Positions 61,054 to 64,000 of a DNA stretch of 64,000 nt are shown here, in pieces; within the stretch, counting starts at the first letter, position 1, and the number at the start of each line of letters is the position of its first letter. A program made the translations under genes and the position numbers. Source of the DNA: Streptomyces griseoflavus (lineage in GTDB: Bacteria > Actinomycetota > Actinomycetes > Streptomycetales > Streptomycetaceae); contig NZ_BMUC01000009.1 of NCBI RefSeq assembly GCF_014649995.1, positions 476 through 64,475 on the forward strand, given 5' to 3'. Under the pieces are notes generated by a model. The model was not told the origin of the DNA, ran no database searches, and saw only the letters and a program-made list of their open reading frames with translations.

Positions 61054-62121
61054 TCACGCACCGCTGTCGTCGCCGCCCTCCGTGAGCCGGTGGTGCCGGA
61101 GGCGCGCGCCCGGGGTGCCGCTGTCGGCCTCGGCGGCGTCCGCGAGGGCCTGAGCCGCGGCCTGGGCCGCCTGGGCGGTGTCGTCGGCGGCCCGGGTGGT
61201 GCTGTCGTCGGCCGACGGCTTCTCGCGGGTGGCCGGTGACGGCGGCAGCACCTCGGTGAAGGCCCGCGACACCCCCTGCAGGGCCGAGGTGATCTCGCTG
61301 GGGATCACCCAGAAGTTGTTGCCCTCGCCCTGCGCGAGCTGGGGGAGCGCCTGGAGGTACTGGTAGGCGAGGAGCTTGGGGTCGGGGTCGTTGCGGTGCA
61401 CGGCCTGGAACACCTCGTCGATGGCCCGGGACTGTCCCTCGGCCTCCAGGATCGCGGCCGTCCGGTTGCCCTCCGCGCGCAGCACGGCCGCCTGCTTGTC
61501 GCCCTCGGCGGTGAGGATCTTCGACTGGCGCTGCCCCTCGGCGCCCAGGATCGCGGCCCGCTTGTCCCGCTCGGCGCGCATCTGCTTCTGCATCGCCTCC
61601 TTGATGGACTGCGGCGGGTCGATCGCCTTGATCTCCACCCGGTTGACCCGCAGTCCCCACTTGCCGGTGGCCTCGTCCAGCACCCCGCGGAGCTGGCTGT
61701 TGATGGTGTCCCGGGAGGTGAGGGTCTTCTCCAGGTCCATGGACCCCACGACGTTGCGCAGGGTGGTGACGGTGAGCTGTTCGACGGCCTGGAGGAAACT
61801 GGCGATCTCGTAGAAGGCCGCCCGCGGATCGGTGACCTGGAAGTACAGCACGGTGTCGATCTCGACGACCAGGTTGTCCTCGGTGATGACCGGCTGCGGT
61901 TTGAACGAGACCACCTGCTCGCGCAGGTCGATCAGCGGGTGCACCCGGTCGATGTAGGGGATGACGAGGCTGAGTCCGGGGGTGAGCGTGCGGTGGTAGC
62001 GGCCCAGCCGTTCGACGTTGCGCGCGCGTGCCTGCGGCACGATGCGGACCGCTCGCACGACGGTGAAGATCGCGAAGAGCGCGATGATCAGACCGGCGAT
62101 GAGAGGGGCGGTGATGTCCAT
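61054..62121 (-). CDS. SPFH/band-7 membrane protein (QmcA/stomatin-like)
   Basis: 355 residues. One N-terminal membrane helix (PLIAGLIIALFAIFTVVRAV), then the band-7 domain (VPQARARNVERLGRYHRTLT, PGLSLVIPYIDRVHPLIDLR) and a long helical part with Glu/Ala repeats (LGAEGQRQSKILTAEGDKQA, VLRAEGNRTAAILEAEGQSR) that forms oligomeric cages. The C-terminal part has QGEGNNFWVIPSEI. Such proteins organise membrane microdomains and interact with NfeD and proteases. It is co-transcribed with nfeD (4 bases apart). Confidence 0.92.
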   Translation of the reverse strand: MDITAPLIAGLIIALFAIFTVVRAVRIVPQARARNVERLGRYHRTLTPGLSLVIPYIDRVHPLIDLREQVVSFKPQPVITEDNLVVEIDTVLYFQVTDPRAAFYEIASFLQAVEQLTVTTLRNVVGSMDLEKTLTSRDTINSQLRGVLDEATGKWGLRVNRVEIKAIDPPQSIKEAMQKQMRAERDKRAAILGAEGQRQSKILTAEGDKQAAVLRAEGNRTAAILEAEGQSRAIDEVFQAVHRNDPDPKLLAYQYLQALPQLAQGEGNNFWVIPSEITSALQGVSRAFTEVLPPSPATREKPSADDSTTRAADDTAQAAQAAAQALADAAEADSGTPGARLRHHRLTEGGDDSGA

Positions 62122-62125
62122 GGCT

Positions 62126-62557
62126 TCAGTCCCTGGGGTAGACGAGCGCGGTGGCGCCGCTGATCTCTATGACGTCGACGGTCCTTCCCGTGCGGATGAC
62201 CAGGGTTTCGTCGTAGCTGCGGGCCGTCCACTCCTCGCCGTCGATACGGACCCGGCCGCCCGTCCCCGTCACCTCCGACAGGACGTAGGCGGGCTTGCCG
62301 ATCAGGGCGTCCGTCCCGAAGCGCGCGGTCTGGGGCTGGACCATGTGGCGCAGCGCGAGGGGGCGGACGAACAGCAGCGTGCCGGCGGCGACCAGGGCGT
62401 ACACCAGGAGCTGCAGCCAGAGCGGCAGTCCGAGCGCGGCGACTCCCGCGGTGGCGAGCGCTGCCGCACTGAGCATGCCCAGTGCGGCGGTCAGGGTGAA
62501 GATCTCCGCCAGGGCCAGCACGGCCGCGACGATCAGCCAGATCAGCCATGGATCCAT
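62126..62557 (-). CDS. NfeD-family membrane protein
   Basis: A 143-residue protein with about three hydrophobic helices (WLIWLIVAAVLALAEIFTLT first) and a C-terminal OB-fold domain (LIGKPAYVLSEVTGTGGRVR, GEEWTARSYDETLVIRTG). ATG 62555-62557 follows AGAGG; an upstream in-frame start would add 45 residues without membrane character. NfeD and SPFH proteins are usual operon partners. Confidence 0.9.
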   Translation of the reverse strand: MDPWLIWLIVAAVLALAEIFTLTAALGMLSAAALATAGVAALGLPLWLQLLVYALVAAGTLLFVRPLALRHMVQPQTARFGTDALIGKPAYVLSEVTGTGGRVRIDGEEWTARSYDETLVIRTGRTVDVIEISGATALVYPRD

Positions 62558-62880
62558 GACGAGCCTCTTCTCACCGGTGCGGGGGTTCGAGGGCCAGACC
62601 TGTTCCTCCACTTTACGTGCGAGTAGGCCGGGTTCCGAGAGGTGTGCGTCAGGGAGAACGCCCCTCACGGACGAACCATCAGCACCGCACAAAGTCGGAC
62701 GGCATCATTGCTTCGATTGTGTGCGAGTCCTAGGGTGTGGCTGGCTCAGTAGTCGCTCCGTCACCACCCGTCGTTGTTCCTCCCCGGCGCACCGCCCCTC
62801 GCTCGGCGACGCGGCACCGGGGAAACCGACGTGCCCTCAGTCCGTGCAGCGCCCTGTCGTACCGAGGAAGGCCACGGTCC
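62558..62880. promoter_or_regulatory. divergent promoter region of nfeD and the beta-galactosidase gene
   Basis: About 320 bases. TTGCTT (62708-62713), a 17-base spacer and TAGGGT (62731-62736) match a sigma-70-type promoter for the plus strand, with transcription starting near 62743 and a leader of about 140 bases. No operator palindrome is evident. Confidence 0.5.
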
Positions 62881-64000
62881 ATGCCGCACCCCCACGTGTC
62901 TCCCGCCGACCGGCCCGCCCGCCCCGGCCGGCCGGCCGTCAGCCGCCGCCGTCTCCTGGAGTCCGGCGCCGCCGTCCTCGGCGCCCTCGCCCTGTCCGCC
63001 CCGCCGGGCGCCGCGCACGCGGCCGCCGGCCGGCGGGCGGCGGCCGACGGGCCCCCGGAGTGGAACGACTTCGGTGTCTTCACCGTCGGCACCGAGCCGC
63101 CGCACACCACGCTCATGCCGTACGACGGCGTACGGCAGGCCCTCGCCGGCGACCGCACCCGCTCGCCCTACCGGCTGAGCCTCGACGGCACCTGGAAGTT
63201 CGCCTACGCCGACCGCCCCGACGACCGGGACCCCGACTTCCACCGCACCGACACCGACGACAGCGACTGGGACACCCTCCCGGTCCCCTCCGTGTGGCAG
63301 CTGCACGGCCACGACTTCCCGATCTACCTGAACATCACCTACCCGTACTGGGGCCCCAACGGCCGCGGCGAGGAACCCCGGCCGCCCGCCGCCCCCACCC
63401 GCTACAACCCGGTCGGCCAGTACCGGCGCACGTTCACCGTCCCGCGCGACTGGGCGGGCCGCCGCACGTTCCTGCACTTCGAGGGCGTCAAGTCCGCCCA
63501 CTACGTGTGGATCAACGGCGCACTCGTCGGCTACGACGAGGACTCCTGCACGCCCTCCGAGTACGACATCACCGACCGCCTGAAGCCCGGCACCAACCAG
63601 ATCGCCGTGGAGGTGTACCGCTACGCCGACGGCGACTGGCTGGAGGACCAGGACATGATCCGGCTGAGCGGCATCTTCCGCTCGGTCCATCTCTACTCCA
63701 CCCCGGCCGTGCACCTGCGCGACTTCAAGCTGGACACCCCGCTGGACGCCGACTGCACGGACGCCGAACTGGCGGTCACCGCGAGCGTCCGCGCGTACGG
63801 CGGCGGCGGGCGCGGCCGGTACACCGTGGAGACCCAGCTGTACGACGCGCGCGGCCACGCCGTCTGGTCCCGCCCGCTCCAGCAGAGCGCGGACCTCACC
63901 ACGGCCGCCGCCGGGGAGGACGTCACCGTACGGGCCTCAAAGCCCGTGACCGGACCGAGGCTGTGGTCGGCCGAGCGGCCGTACCTCTACACGGCCGTCC
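62881..64000 (+). CDS. secreted beta-galactosidase-like glycoside hydrolase family 2 (3' end outside window)
   Basis: 373 residues seen, open to the window end. A long Tat-type signal (SRRRLLESGAAVLGALALSA, cleavage near AHAAAG) implies folded export. Then come LSLDGTWKFAYADRPDDRDP, DTLPVPSVWQLHGHDFPIYL, NPVGQYRRTFTVPRDWAGRR and FEGVKSAHYVWINGALVGY, which mark the jelly-roll N-terminal domain of GH2. VYRYADGDWLEDQDMIRLSG IFR starts the next beta domain. The catalytic barrel lies downstream. Beta-galactosidase is the best guess from these segments; other GH2 activities are possible. Confidence 0.85.
   Translation, partial: MPHPHVSPADRPARPGRPAVSRRRLLESGAAVLGALALSAPPGAAHAAAGRRAAADGPPEWNDFGVFTVGTEPPHTTLMPYDGVRQALAGDRTRSPYRLSLDGTWKFAYADRPDDRDPDFHRTDTDDSDWDTLPVPSVWQLHGHDFPIYLNITYPYWGPNGRGEEPRPPAAPTRYNPVGQYRRTFTVPRDWAGRRTFLHFEGVKSAHYVWINGALVGYDEDSCTPSEYDITDRLKPGTNQIAVEVYRYADGDWLEDQDMIRLSGIFRSVHLYSTPAVHLRDFKLDTPLDADCTDAELAVTASVRAYGGGGRGRYTVETQLYDARGHAVWSRPLQQSADLTTAAAGEDVTVRASKPVTGPRLWSAERPYLYTAV

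Overview
The base composition (very high GC, with G/C at nearly every third codon position), GTG/TTG starts, TANNNT leaderless promoters and gene families such as MsiK-dependent sugar importers, PucR regulators and F420-type LLM oxidoreductases point to a Streptomyces chromosome. The gene content is accessory metabolism rather than core ribosomal or replication genes.

Region by region. (1) 1-3.2 kb is an insertion-sequence graveyard around one intact DUF1963 gene: fragments of IS6-like, IS256-like and ISAzo13-like transposases and a decayed IS110 copy. (2) 3.5-16.5 kb is a mannan-utilisation cluster: an ABC sugar importer without its ATPase, a GH2 beta-mannosidase, a LacI regulator, a ROK sugar kinase, mannose-6-phosphate isomerase and two secreted beta-mannanases of different GH5 type with different carbohydrate-binding modules. 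Five promoters in it share an AACCGGT-centred motif, the likely operator of the LacI protein. (3) 16.9-19.3 kb holds a frameshifted tyrosine integrase and an intact IS110 element in the same orientation as the first copy, so the mannan cluster is bracketed by direct IS110 repeats. (4) 19.4-31.7 kb is a mixed block: a PcaL-like hydrolase/decarboxylase fusion, an MBL-fold protein, exonuclease III, small hypotheticals, a secreted gamma-glutamyltransferase, a Clp AAA+ unfoldase, a second methionine aminopeptidase divergent from a tiny XRE regulator, and a proline-rich protein of unknown function.

(5) 31.8-40.6 kb encodes reductive pyrimidine (or hydantoin) breakdown: two paralogous ureidopropionases, a class-III aminotransferase, a PucR regulator, dihydropyrimidinase, an LLM flavin oxidoreductase and an NCS1 permease. 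No dihydropyrimidine dehydrogenase is present. (6) 40.6-43.8 kb holds a secreted CAP-domain protein, a secreted DUF3558-like protein and a lipoate ligase with permuted domain order.

(7) 44.1-56.0 kb is a complete sialic-acid system. A four-gene dipeptide-type ABC importer with a permease-ATPase fusion is divergent from a GntR regulator, followed by a CE7 esterase, a secreted sialidase, a NanA-type aldolase, a ROK ManNAc kinase and NanE epimerase. A palindrome CATCAGACGTCTGATG lies between importer and regulator, and a near copy lies just downstream of a strong promoter of the esterase/sialidase genes. The flow is: the sialidase frees sialic acid, the importer takes it up, NanA splits it, NanK phosphorylates ManNAc and NanE gives GlcNAc-6-P. 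(8) 56.2-64.0 kb contains a second gamma-glutamyltransferase-like enzyme, an inositol-monophosphatase-type phosphatase, an FAD oxidoreductase coupled to a macrodomain protein that carries an in-frame palindromic repeat insertion, an NfeD/SPFH pair, and the 5' part of a secreted GH2 beta-galactosidase cut by the window end. No tRNA, rRNA or CRISPR was seen.
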